Positions 11,652 to 23,400 of a stretch of DNA of 64,000 bases are shown here, piece after piece. Origin of the DNA: Durusdinium trenchii (taxonomy: Eukaryota > Sar > Dinophyceae > Suessiales > Symbiodiniaceae). The notes under the pieces were generated by a model, which did not search any database, had not been told where the DNA came from, and was given only the letters and a program-made list of their open reading frames with translations. Location of the stretch: NCBI GenBank assembly GCA_963970005.1, contig CAXAMN010008391.1:1687-65686 (forward strand). The letters run 5' to 3'. Numbering within the stretch: position 1 is the first letter of the stretch; each line of letters begins with the position of its first letter. The translations under genes were made by a program, and so were the position numbers.

Positions 11652-14600
11652 ACAAATCCAGCTTCACTTTGGACAACTTGCCACTCAACAAACGCTCTTT
11701 GGCTTCCTCACATTGCCTCTTCCATTTCCTTGGTGTCTTCAAGCATTGTGTTTGAATCGGCAAAACCCGGCAAAGACCACCGATGGCCACTTGGTGAGGT
11801 GGAGAGAAGTTGTAACTCATGAGTTGCAAGGCACACTGGCATCTGACAGCTACACGAGTAATCCCAATCTCTCTCTGTATTGTAATGTATATGTTAATTT
11901 ACATTGTGGTTTTACAACTCTTGTTTTATGTGGCTATCGCAGTACATATTGACTCGTGTCTTCTCTGTTGGCTCGCAGGCTACACTTACACTGTCTTCAC
12001 CCAGTCTCTGGAGCTCCTCGAGCTGTTGAAGCTTCTGTGCATCCAGCTGCTGCAATTTGCCTTGGATCAGTGGAGTCAGCGGAGTCCGGGACATTAGGGT
12101 GGAGACCATCACTATTAGGAACAAGAAGCTACTAGTAACAAGGGCATTATTACTAGTAGCAAGCATGCTAGTAGGTTGGAGACCATCACTATTAGGTTGG
12201 AGTCAGTGCATGTGTTTGATTCCAAACATCGATCCGCCAAGTGGCTCATCTGTTGCTGCAGCTCCTCCAACTGCGCCTTTTGAAATGGCAAATGCCAGGC
12301 AAACAAGCAACCGCGGGCACTTCCAACCTTAAACATTCTAGCTGCTAAACAACTATACAAAGAATACTTCAGCCCGCTTTCTGCAGAATCCTTACATTCA
12401 AGTGTTGGCACTGGCAGCCTCTCGTTGCTTCAGCTCATAATTGAGAGTGTCCATGTCCTCAAGGCTGAGGCTGAATTAGCCACTCCATGTTGGATCTGTT
12501 GACTGCCAAGAGCGAAGGTAACACATGAATCAAAAGCGGCTCATCCATTCTCTTTGTGAGTTGACAAGGGTGGCATTTCGGCCTTCCAGCAAGGTAATGC
12601 CGTGTTCTTTTCTGCTTCATCAAGCTTTATCTGTAACACCCATAAATTTGTAGCTTGCTGCTGGTGAGTTCACCGTTTTAATTGTGACTTGTTGATTCAT
12701 CTTGATTGCTCCCTGGTCTCCACACCCGATTCATCCACTACAAATTATTCACACATCTCAGAGTCCTGCATCTGTTCTTGCAAAAAGTGCTGCATTTCAG
12801 AAATTCGTTGAGACTTCAAGGCATCTTCAGCTTCAAGGAATTCCAGCTGTCCTGAAACTCAAACCCTTCTCTTCATTGAGAGGAAATAACAACACACATT
12901 CGCTGCTCTCACGTCCTTGAAAGTACAACCCCCTTGATTCCCCTAACGACGTGTAGAGTATAATCAAACAAAATCCATCCGGAACATTCCAGGATTCCAG
13001 ACCCCCGTTTTTAAGACGTCTGCAGCTGCTCACCTTCCCGCTACACATCCACATCAGTCCAAATGTCTAGGTAAATCAATCAGGTATTGAGCCGATGATC
13101 CACCAATCCTATTTTGACTTTTCAATTTATCCTCTCTAGAGGATCCACTCATCGGAGACACCTGACCTCGTATGGCTTTGCTACTGACAGCGTCCTTGGA
13201 GCTTTTCCCGCTCGTTCATGTCTGCTGCGAAGTTCTGCCGAAGCGTTTGGAGCTCGTCGACCAGTCGGGCCTCGGCGGCCTCCCACGTCGCACGCTGAGC
13301 TCCTCACGAACGTGGTGGATGCGGATGGATGGTATCTTGATATGACCGCTTTGACTTGTATTTCGTACAACGCAAACAATCCAAACAAACGAGGTACAAA
13401 AAGACATTTCAAGCTCAACCCAGGCTTGGCCACAGGCAACTGACATCTTTCCCTTAGAAACATGCATCATGAATTGGCCATGCACATGACCTTGATGAGA
13501 GCTGCTCAAAAATTACATCTTCCGAAAAGTTCATAGGTTGCACACTTCAAAGAAGAAATAGACACATACAGGAGCCATGGATTTCAGCGTCATTCTCACA
13601 TCTGTCCTAGAGTGCTCACTTCAGCTTCCTTGTCTTCAAGCATCTTCCTTTGTCCAACAAATGAACATAACAATGCACAAGACTGGCTGATCAAATCAAC
13701 AAAGTTCATCCCACTTACTTTGAGCAAAACATATATATATATATACATTGAACGGGTGACATTGCGCTGCGTTTGTCCGTCACTTCAATGCCCGGCACGC
13801 CCAGATGCCTCGTGTCTGCAAGCTCTTGGGCGCCTTGCTGTGCCTCCGCCTGCGTCTGCACTAAAGAAGCTTCCATCTCTGCAAGGCGCTGCTGAGTGGA
13901 TTCCACTTGCTGCCTCATCTATCGACGGGCGTTTTACTTGCCTCCTACAACTCGAACAAGAACAAGAAGAGGTGGGGCACTCTGTTAGTTCAGTTAGCCT
14001 GGCTCGTGCTGTTGGAGTTGGACCATTAAAAATGTCTGTAGCTGTGGTAGATTCCGTGCAAAATGGGCCAGAAGAAACACATCGGCAATAACATTGCCTG
14101 CTATGATTAGCGACTAAAGCATCCCACATAAGAAGGCAAGTCCTGCCCAAAGATCGCTGTGGCTTCAGGCTGCGTGGACTTGTTGACTTTGTTGATGGAT
14201 CCGCATCCAATTAACTGTGTCGAAACCCAAAGAACCCTCCAAAACTGCTTCGAGGCGCAGCTGCTCCGCAGATGACTTTTTCACTTCTGACAACTCCTGG
14301 AGGAATATCAGGGCTGAAAGTCGCAAGGACATGGATGACAATTGACCCCCTAAGTGACTCATGTAATGTATACAATACAACTTACATCTTGGAGGCTATC
14401 AGGCCATCGCTATTAGGTTGGAGGCCATCGCTGGTGTCTCAAAGCCTCGGGAGGCCCATCAGGCACTGTGGCACCCACCCAACTGTGTCACTGACCCACT
14501 GCAGCCATCTGCAGCCCCTCAACCAACACAGTTGCTCAACCAATTATGCATATTATCTATATATATATATATTATATATATAGCTCCTGCGTCTGCTGCG

Positions 14601-16526
14601 CTAACTTCGTCGTCAAGTCAGAAGTCACCTTGGCCTTCTCCCGCAGTTGGTGCCTTAAAAACATGTCCAAAAGACAAACATTGAAATTATATCATTCTTC
14701 TTTGGTTTTCTCCTTTAGACCTTTGACCGTTCACCCCCCTCGCTGGCATTCTTCCTCTTCAATAATATTTTATGTATCGTTGATATAGACTGGGCCTTGC
14801 AAAGGGGCCAAGGTACTGGAGTGCCTCAATCTCCTTCAGCTTAGCCGTCCTTAATGAAGCCGAGAGATGCGTGCTCGGAATTGTGGCGCCCAGTAAGGGG
14901 TGAACTTAAAATGGGGTCACTGTGGCTCAGGTGCTGACACAACATCCCCTCAGATCCCCTCCCACGGTAGGGCTGGGCCTTGAGGCCTGGAGGAAAAAGG
15001 CCTGGAGGGTTGGTCAATCAGCTGAGATTCTCCTCCTGCTGCATCTTGTCAAGTGCTTTTGCTTTGTCTGCATCGCTTTCTTTGAGCTTCTGCAACTCAT
15101 TCTTTTGCTCCTCCATGCTTTTCCTCAGAAGCAGCTTCTGTTGTCCTTTTCAAAGACGTTGCAAACCAATGCGCAGTTCGGGAACCAATGGATACTCAGC
15201 GTGAAAGTCTGAAATGACAAACCAATGTGATGTCAAGTGGACTCAATGATAGTAGCAAAGGGACTGCGCAAAGTCACACTTCACTACATGTGCACATCAA
15301 AAATGCGGATCGATTGTGATGGAAAAATGAAAGAATGTGTGGGTGTGCGGGTGTGTGTACGTATGTGTACAAGTGCCATTATGTCCAGTAATTTTAGAAC
15401 AGGCACCACAGGAAGCAACCCTGAAAGAGTCAAATGCATGATATACAGGATACAATGCACATTGCGATAATCGCCTTATCAAACAAAGGCCCATTCCTCT
15501 GGGGGTGTACTTTCTTTTCAAGATCAGGTCCACTAGAAAGGAAGGAAAGATCACCGAAAGCCGGTGCAAACATGAATTGTCAAATTGTCTGGCAAAACAA
15601 AAATGCATCACATTGCTCAAAGTGGCTGCAAATTGAGCACTTCTCGCTGATGTTTGGATTCCTTTGCCTTGCTCCGCTCAAGCTCGTCGTGTGCACGGTC
15701 CAGTGTGCTCCGAAGCGACTTGACTTCTTCTCCTGAAGGCAAAGACACGACTATTGGAGGCCATCGCTATTAGGTTGGAGGCCATTACTGTAACAAGAAG
15801 CTAGTAGGTTGGAGGCCATCGCTACTCCCTCCAACAAAAGAGCAACAAAACCAGGAACTTGGTGGCAGTGGAGGCCATAGCACTGGAGGCTGTGGCAGCA
15901 GGCAGTGGAGGTTCGTGGTACTTATATTGTGTGCTAAAGCTCAACTAACTCTTTGATTACAGTAAATGATTGGGGGAAGGCTCCTGCACTCTTCATTACC
16001 TTCTCGCTGCCAGCCACATCAGTTGAAACAGGTTGATGTTTTTTGCCCGTCAAGCGATGGCCTCATTGCCTAGCATCTTCGCATCCAATACTCCAATACT
16101 GTTGCTGTTGCGAGGGAGAATTAACCGCCAAGATTGCCACAATCGACAAGTAGAACAAACATACAACATCCAGGACAGGCATGTGAAGAGTGTCGCTCAA
16201 AGGCATCCGAGGTGCTGTCAGTCTCCATCTGCTCTTGTACTTTCAGAAGCTCTCGGGACCTCTGACACTCCACTTCCTTGCTGCGTTGAAGATCCATCAG
16301 ATTCTGTGCCAACGTCGTCTTCAATTCCTCCAGCTCCGTCGATAGCTTCACCTTCGCAGCATCTAGCTCCTCCGCACATGGCGAGTGGCCGCAAGAGAAC
16401 GGTTGCTGCTGTCATAAATAATAGGTACGGGCGAGAATCATGTGACACCCTACTCATTTAGGCGGCTACTACTACTGCTACTGCTACTCCTACTCCTACT
16501 ACTACTACTACTACTACTACTCCTCC

Positions 16527-16573
<47 letters not shown>

Positions 16574-16583
16574 NNNNNNNNNN

Positions 16584-16634
<51 letters not shown>

Positions 16635-19449
16635 CTCAAGCTTGCCTTGCAGAGTTCTCAACTCTGTTTGCTAGCTGCTACAAGTAGCAGCCTCATAAAC
16701 ACGTCCACATTGTTGACTTCAGATCCTTAGGGTCCTTGTGAGTGAAGCTATACAAATGAGATGTTCGAGGAGGGGCGAAAGACATGGAGGGACCATAGCT
16801 GTGAGCGTGGTTGCCAAAGAAATGCACATATCTTGTGCATGGAGCGCTACACCACCAGGCCAAAAAGTTGTTCTTGTTTAACTGTTCAAACTACAAAACT
16901 GTTCTCCGTAGATTTAAAAACTGGTGACCCAAACCTGCGACACACACAATGGACTTGCTAATTTGATTCGTAGCTGATCCACATGGTTGTTATAGCATAA
17001 TATAAGAAAAACCCGTTCTCTTCCTGCTCAAACATACACATGACATAATATCTCTGCCACTCTGCAGTTGCCCCTGTGATTAGTAGTTTGTCTTGCTGTG
17101 CAACTGCACTCTGGACTTGAATGCATAGAAACAAACAAGCAGGCACCCTTAAAACTACAAAGAAAAGCATTGTGAAAAGGTTCTGAAACTGAGATTAACT
17201 CTTTTGAGTCTCAAGACAAACAGGTAACACAGGCCATGAGCAAGGCTGCTACTGTTTTGGACCATGGCCAATAGCCACTGACCTCCAGCAATGTTCCTCT
17301 TGCTGACAGATCTTGTTGCAGGTGATCAATCTGCTCCTGAGCAGCGGCCTCCACAAGTGTTCAGTGGTTGGGACATGAAATTGGGGACGCGAAGCCTTAT
17401 TTCGACACAGCAATACTAGTCAGGTTCATTCAATGACCGTTCATGACTCACCCTTGCAGCCGCTTGATTACAATCCCTTGGCATGTGATGGTGACAAGGC
17501 CTCTTTGGACCTTGATGATACCTGAAGCTCAGCTCTAGATTCTTGGCTCTCTGCCAACACCTGATCCTTCTCCTGGCCGGGCCGTGTGGGCATGTTTCGG
17601 ATCAAAAGTGATAGTGATATCTCTGCTTTTGCAAAGCACTGCAAGATGTCACAGTGTTACTGATTACTACCTGATCTACTCCAGGCCTTCTGCAAGGTCA
17701 TGTTGCGGTCCTTTATCTTTACTAACTCCTGAAAGCCGAGAGGATATGGACGGTATGGCGCCAGATTCTCAAAGGAAATTGGAATTTTGGTTTCAAACAT
17801 GTCTACGAGTCTACATGCGACAAAAAGGGACTAAAAGGGAACCTGGTGTACAAAGAAGGACTGCATTTGGACACCAGCTTTATCAGCATGTGTGATCCAA
17901 GAGTCTCTCAGTCTGTTGGAGTCTGTTAGCTAACCACCGAGCTCCGCCGCCCCGCCACTGGCATGAAATTGCCTAATGCATCTACAGCAAGTAGCACGTT
18001 GTACCAAATCTACAAGTCATTTGGAGACCCGTTTCGCACCTTGTCCTTGGACTCCAACACTGCTCGAAGAGATTGGAGCTGGAAGTGCGCCTCCTTGCAA
18101 CGTCTAAAGGTTTGAGTTTTTGCATGTCGGTTTCGCACAAACATCTTGAAGCAGGAACGAACACGTTTCCAAAAGACCTTAACAGGGCCCGTGGCTGGGG
18201 TAGTGATGCTTTTTCGAGCAAAGCTTCCTGTTGAGAAGCTTATGACGTTTATGTTGCGGAAGACAAACCCTCCTCCACTGGTCCACTGTTAAGTTCCATC
18301 ACACTCGAGAAATCAATCATCCTCACTGTAGGAACCTCTAAAATCTTTTGTCAGTCCACTATCTCTTCTATTCTCTTCTCGTAGAAAAGGGATAAGAAGT
18401 CTCCTCAGGAAAAACCTACTGTAGTAGCTTCTTGTTGCTAGTAGTAAGGTGCCTTGTTACTAAATGTTACTAATAGCTTAGCTTCTTGCTACTAGTAGTA
18501 ATGGCAGGAGCTACTAGTAGCTTCTTGCCACTAGTAGACTAGATTCATCACAAAACGCGAGTTATGGCCGCCATGGCCTTGAGCGGCTCGTCTCCATCGA
18601 AGCCCTGCTCGCCCACCAGGCGGCCTTCCAGTAACCTCACGAAAAGCTGACAAAAAAGAGCTTGGGGCATGAAGAGCCTGAAATGAAGAATCCCACAATG
18701 ACATGAAATGATATGAAGTGATATCTATTTTGGCTCAAGGACATCTTGCCCAATCATTGCCCGCTCTCTCATTGAAGAAAGAATTGATACGCATCCTGAA
18801 AAGCTAGCTGACAACTTGGAAATGGGGCACTAAAAGAAAAGACCTTAGACAAACGTCCGTTCCAATGGAGTGTGGGGGTTTGAGGTGATTTGGGATGCGG
18901 TGGGGCGTTGAGTAGCCTCTGAATGTTTCGCTTGCATCATTCGTGCTGTTCCTAGAACCAATGAGAATGCAGTGAATACAGCCCAATTCAGGCACACTGC
19001 ACAATAATCATACTGGCAACAATCATATAGTGATGTCAAGTGGCAAGGCCTTCGCGCGGTCTCTAAGCAGCTCTCTCAAAGGTGGGGCTTCTGACTCCAC
19101 CGAGACGACTTCTGTTGCTTCTCCATTGAGCTGAAGCCATGCTTGTCGAGCCTCGCATAATTCTTTGTGTGGTCTGTGGTCTGTTTGTCGTATTTCACGC
19201 TTAACTGCCTCGACTCTATTCGACTCTCACCTAAGAAAGCTGCTACAGCAGAAGCCACAGTCTCGTGTGACTGAGTAAGGCTCCCTGTGGCTGTGCCTGC
19301 AACTGCAGCAGTGTCCAACAGTAGGAAGCTGTGTCTTTGCAGCACAGCCAGTAGAACTCATACCATGTCCTTGGTCAATCTGTGGGCACCAGTTCCAGCT
19401 TCAAACACCAAGTCCAATACCTTATCCGACTCTTTCCAGAATCTTGCCA
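11652..19449 (-). CDS. large coiled-coil protein encoded by more than 20 short exons
   Basis: Minus-strand exons, mostly after AG|G: about 19366-19449 (MARFWKESDKVLDLVFEAG, donor GTATGA), 19213-19330, 19025-19165 (CEARQAWLQLNGEATEVV), 18546-18655 (FVRLLEGRLVGEQGFDGDE), 18040-18105, 17665-17735, 17527-17582, 17281-17345 (QEQIDHLQQDLSARG), 16195-16375 (KLSTELEELKTTLAQNLM), 15655-15735 (KSLRSTLDRAHDELERSK), 15018-15150 (MEEQKNELQKLKES), 14812-14862, 14583-14653 (KVTSDLTTKLAQQTQEL), 14243-14296 (ELSEVKKSSAEQLRLEA), 13811-13918 (MRQQVESTQQRLAEME), 13620-13647, 13195-13294 (ARLVDELQTLRQNFAAD), 12755-12851 (QLEFLEAEDALKSQRIS), 12412-12463, 12230-12276 (AQLEELQQQMSHLADR), 11990-12060 (LDAQKLQQLEELQRLGED, donor GTAAGTG) and 11652-11716. 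Heptads dominate after an N-terminal non-coil part. Role unknown (structural or tethering is only a guess). The 3' end and any link to the kinase exons are unresolved; it may be more than one gene. Confidence 0.65.
12095..12200 (+). repeat. mixed 21-bp family and ACTAGTA units
   Basis: It contains GGTGGAGACCATCACTATTAG, a CTACTAGTAACAAGGGCATT block and two GTTGGAGACCATCACTATTAG units. It lies within an intron of the coiled-coil gene, where the two small repeat families are interleaved. Confidence 0.7.
14390..14445 (+). repeat. 21-bp GGAGGCCATCGCTATTAG units
   Basis: Two and a half units of TTGGAGGCCATCGCTATTAG type in an intron of the coiled-coil gene. Confidence 0.7.
15750..15830 (+). repeat. 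21-bp GGAGGCCATCGCTATTAG units
   Basis: Three units (one degenerate) of ATTGGAGGCCATCGCTATTAG type, interrupted by AACAAGAAGCTAGTAGG, directly upstream (on the minus strand) of a coiled-coil exon. Confidence 0.75.
16462..16632. repeat. (ACT)n microsatellite with assembly gap
   Basis: Nearly pure ACT/CTG-type trinucleotide repeat. Ten Ns at 16574-16583 fall in the middle, so true length is unknown. The Leu/Thr/Tyr homopolymer ORF across it is repeat-derived. Confidence 0.95.
18420..18545 (-). repeat. CTAGTAGTAA / AGCTTCTTG repeat tract
   Basis: Repeated TAGCTTCTTGTTGCTAGTAG units related to the 8.2-kb and 57.3-kb tracts, just 3' (on the minus strand) of a coding exon of the coiled-coil gene. 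Confidence 0.7.
18727..18739 (+). other. candidate relic of the dinoflagellate spliced leader
   Basis: ATTTTGGCTCAAG matches the 3' 13 nt of the conserved dinoflagellate spliced-leader exon. A 13-mer is expected about 0.002 times by chance in both strands of this window. Genomic copies of the leader 3' end mark cDNAs that were retrotransposed back into the genome. Downstream sequence on the plus strand (KKELIRILK-like, then a stop) gives no recognisable gene. The site lies in an intron of the opposite-strand coiled-coil gene. Confidence 0.5.
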
Positions 19450-20393
19450 TTGTCACTCAGGCTTATACAAACAACATGAACTAAAGTCAATAAGGCATTT
19501 GGGTGATCTCCAACCAGCCATGCATCGATGAAGAACCTCCAGGGAAGGCATCATCCAATGCTCCCCAAACTCCCTGTGAGATAAACCAGGCGGAGGCTGA
19601 AGAACCTGCCTGAGAGAAAGGGCATCAACTTCCACTAGAAATCCCTAACTTGGTCCTAATTTACAGAATGTATTGCATCCTCAACAGAATAATCTGTGTC
19701 CAACATGTCACATGTCCAATACATTAAAGGTATTGAATTGAAAAGTCCTATATCTTGTTGCAGTTTCGAGCTGGTGCCTACAACATGCAACTGTGCGTTA
19801 CCACCATTTCTGAGTAGAATAGGGAACGGAACAAGTGTGTGAGTGCAGCTCTTTTCAATCCTCCTTTTAACCTTTTCATTGGCAACATGCCACATCTTGT
19901 CGATTGTGGAAAAGGCTATTCTGGCTATTCTATTGATGATACCGTTGTACAATCCCTGTTCTGAAAGGGAAATAAGGAGCACCTGCGAAAGGTTATTTGC
20001 CTTGGAGGTCCGAGATCTTGTCTGCGATACACGGAAATGAGCCGAAGCAGCCTGCAAGCTGCAATATGAGCTCCAAAGCCCCTCTAGAGAATGCAAATAT
20101 ATTTGGTCTTGTGCATATATATATATATATATATCACAGTTGCACCCACCACCCTTGAAGTCTACCAAGGCACTACTAAGGTGGTCAGGGTACCTCGAGC
20201 CACATATCGACCAGCAGATCTTGCACTGAAGTGCCGTACCATGACTGGAGAGCGTAGCAGCTGCACGCCATGGCGAGCAATCAGAAAGCTCATTTCTTTA
20301 GCAGGGGTGAAAAAACTGATAAACACGGGAAAAAGGACAGGAAGGAAGAATTTAAAGGTCTAAAGTGTCTAAAGGAAGAACGTTAAGAAAAAA
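19450..20393. other. region upstream of the coiled-coil gene, ambiguous coding
   Basis: Two open minus-strand blocks are visible: 19490-19600 (after CTCACAG) and 19656-20166, the latter 170 codons without ATG and without a motif I recognise. A short TA tract is at 20116-20132. These could be 5' exons of the coiled-coil gene or chance open frames. The sequence up to 20393 is the left flank of the LINE insertion. Confidence 0.35.
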
Positions 20394-20409
20394 GAAAGAA
20401 CACTCAATA
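20394..20409. repeat. target-site duplication, left copy
   Basis: GAAAGAACACTCAATA, identical to 30231-30246. It abuts the 3' end of the minus-strand LINE (its stop codon is 68 bp inside). Confidence 0.93.
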
Positions 20410-20477
20410 TCTCGGACGCATAAGTGCACGCGCACGGCAGAGCAGTGCGGGCGTGCACGGTCTCAGGTCTGTCGAGC

Positions 20478-23400
20478 CTAGCCCATCGAATGCCCAGGTG
20501 GCAAAGGACGAGCATAGTCAGCCGCCCGTCTGAGCGGCCAGCCACGGGTGATGGTAAGCAGTCCACCACGAGCATGGCGCACAAGCGCAGCCGGAAGCAT
20601 CAAAAAGATTCCAGCCACTGGTGCTGAAATGCCCAGTTCCAGTTTGTTTAAAGACAAAGAAAGCATCTCCGAAATATCAAACACCTCCGCAATCGAACCG
20701 ATCGCAACACGCAACAATCGAATCAAACTGGAAATGGTAGGTCGCACTGGCATTCGGGCCAATGGAACAAGCTCCCATTGATTTGTAGATGGGTTACACA
20801 GGGGAAAAGGCAAACCCTGATGCTGAAGAAGAACCAAAAGCTCAACAAAACTACAGCCATACATACCATCAGCCTGAGTTTCCCACCTCAAAAACAAATG
20901 GAGTAAAGAGCTCAAAAAGGTGAGCGGTAAAGTAACTGCACAACGCTCAAGCATGGGTTCAAAAACAGGCGGAAGCTGGCTGGACAAAGCATTCCGATCT
21001 ATCACCCATTCAAAATCAAAAGATGCGGTACTCTCAGGAACCTGAGCTCTCTCAGTAGATGACTCAGCAGAAGAGGCAGCTACATGGCAGTAAAAAGAAC
21101 GAACCTGAGTGAGCAAAGTCAAAGTAGTCCGGTGATACTCCTCGGCCTGAGTCACCTGCTCCCAAAACTCTGCAGATCTTCGTTCATTCATCTCACCTGC
21201 GCAGAGGTCCACCTTAGAATTCCAAGCGGCCACCCAATCCTGCCAAGGATCCTCACATGCCTCCGGATCAATGTGAGAAGGAATCCAAGTCACCAACGGG
21301 GGATATTCGGACTGTTCCAAAGCTGTATGAATGCGGCCCCACAGGTCGCGGTGTTTCCAGTGCAAGGGGACATGACCAGTACGCAGCAAATAATGCAGGT
21401 TGTCCACAACAAAAAGTGAATCCACCCACAAATGCAGTTGTATGTGTTGCCAAGCTCCCCATTCAACAGCCGCAAAAACCGCGGAAACCTCTGCCCGCGC
21501 CGCCGTTTGATCCACTCCGGCCAAATGAGCAGCAGAGATCAACTGACCACTCGAGGCCGAAATTGCGGCCCAAGATGCATAGGAAAGGCCACAATCCAAC
21601 TTCTTGGAACTACCATCTGTGAAAACATGCTCCAAAGGCTGGATCGCTGTCCCCACAAAAGCAAGTTCATTTGGTCGCATATGAAAATACTCCCGAAACC
21701 ACCGCCTTGTGGGATTACGGCTAGGCAAAAGATGCCAAGAAACATGACAAGGAGCCGCTTCCAAAATCTCCGGAGTGAGCTGGGACCTCCGTCGAAATTC
21801 AGAAAATCTCGGACATCTCCACCAGTGTGCTTGATCATCCTTACAGTCGCACTGAGAGCACCAAGCTGTCTTGGCCAAGTCAAACTTGGCATGATGAGCA
21901 GCATCAACAAAGGTGCCAGAATGTAAGGAACACTGCAAGGAATGATGAAGAGCCGAAACTCCTTTATGTAAATCAGCCAGCAAAGCGGAGTCAAGTCCCT
22001 GCAAGCCAGTCATGGAAGGTCGTCGACAGGCCTCAAAAGCCACATGCTGCAGCCAAGCCTCATGTAGTCCCGCGACCAAAGAAGCGTCGTCCCATTGAAG
22101 CAAATCATGGCAAAGATCGTCGTGATCCCAAACATGGGGGAGATACAATCGCCATCCAACCAAATGAAGCTGTTCCAGAATCTTGGAATACGGACCCTGT
22201 CCAAGAATCCCAGTATAACAACACATAAAGGTGGACCAATCATTGCAAAAGTGCTCCATTTTAAGACAGACCCTGCGAAAAGTAAGAACCGTGGTTTTGA
22301 GCTGAAAGAACCCGGGGTCTGCATCCCACGGACCACTCAATGTCAATCGCAGCATGGGATTACTCCCAGTCTTGGATAATCGCAAAGCACGCATGGCCTG
22401 AGTACGCAACTCGGCAATCCAAGAAGCACTAAATCTCGAGGAAGGTGCACCATGGAGTGCCTGCGACCAAAAGCAAGGGCCCAGACTACGCAGTTTCAAG
22501 CATAGCGGAGCCGCCGAGAATCGAAGACGCTGCCACTTGTCAGCCAAAGAATGCAAACGATCGGCTTGATGCTGGTTTCGAGATCGAGCGGTGAATGACA
22601 TGGAGCCTCCCAATTCAGCTGCAGTCTCACGACAAGGACATGGCATCAACCTCAATTGGTTTCGCAGGGCAGGTTTGGTGGCCCACACGAATGTCTTCCG
22701 AGGGTCGAGCTCCAGATTCCATAGCTGATAAAAGGAAGTTGTGGTCACGAAGCCAGCAATAAGTGCCGCCACCGAATTGCTCCGAACTCCAATATTGTCC
22801 ACGTACGTGCTGGCAATTGCACGCGGGCTAAATTTGGCCATGTAGACATGATAGCTGAAATCAAGTTGGACCATAGCGAAAACGGAGAGGGCATCGCCCT
22901 CAGGCACTCCAACCGAAGATCCGCTTGCTTCGCTCAAAACCCCATGGTAGTCAAATGCTCTTTGACAATTATCCAGAAAGGATTTCCATGGGAGTGTGAC
23001 CGAAGCTGGAACCTGCAAATGTTCAGCTAGAGCCCAAGTCTGAGGACGTGGGATGTGTTCAAATGCCTTGCAGAGGTCAGAACTGAAACCACAAACATCA
23101 CGATCCAACAAAAGACAAAGTTCCACATGTCCTTGGACACCCATCCAATACTGTGCTGCTTCTCTATGGGGAAGAAAGCCGTAAGCTTCAGCACTGACAA
23201 AAGGTTCCAGCTGTTGTATCAAAGCCCGAGCCTTGATCCCGGCCCAGGTACGGTAAATGACACTGAAAATCACCACAGGGCGGTAATCTCCAGGAAGACG
23301 GGCTGCTGCCGATTTTGCCAGACTGAACACCGTGCCATATAATATGGCCGCTGGCCAGGCCAAATGACCTCGTTCGATGGCATGCAACAAGGTCAAAAGC

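Noticed and set aside
16442-16687. Leu/Thr/Tyr homopolymer ORF
   Set aside because: An (ACT)n microsatellite with an N gap inside.
19656-20168. 170-codon minus-strand open frame
   Set aside because: No ATG at the 5' end and no motif; one or two frames of this length are expected by chance in 64 kb. Kept only as a possible exon.
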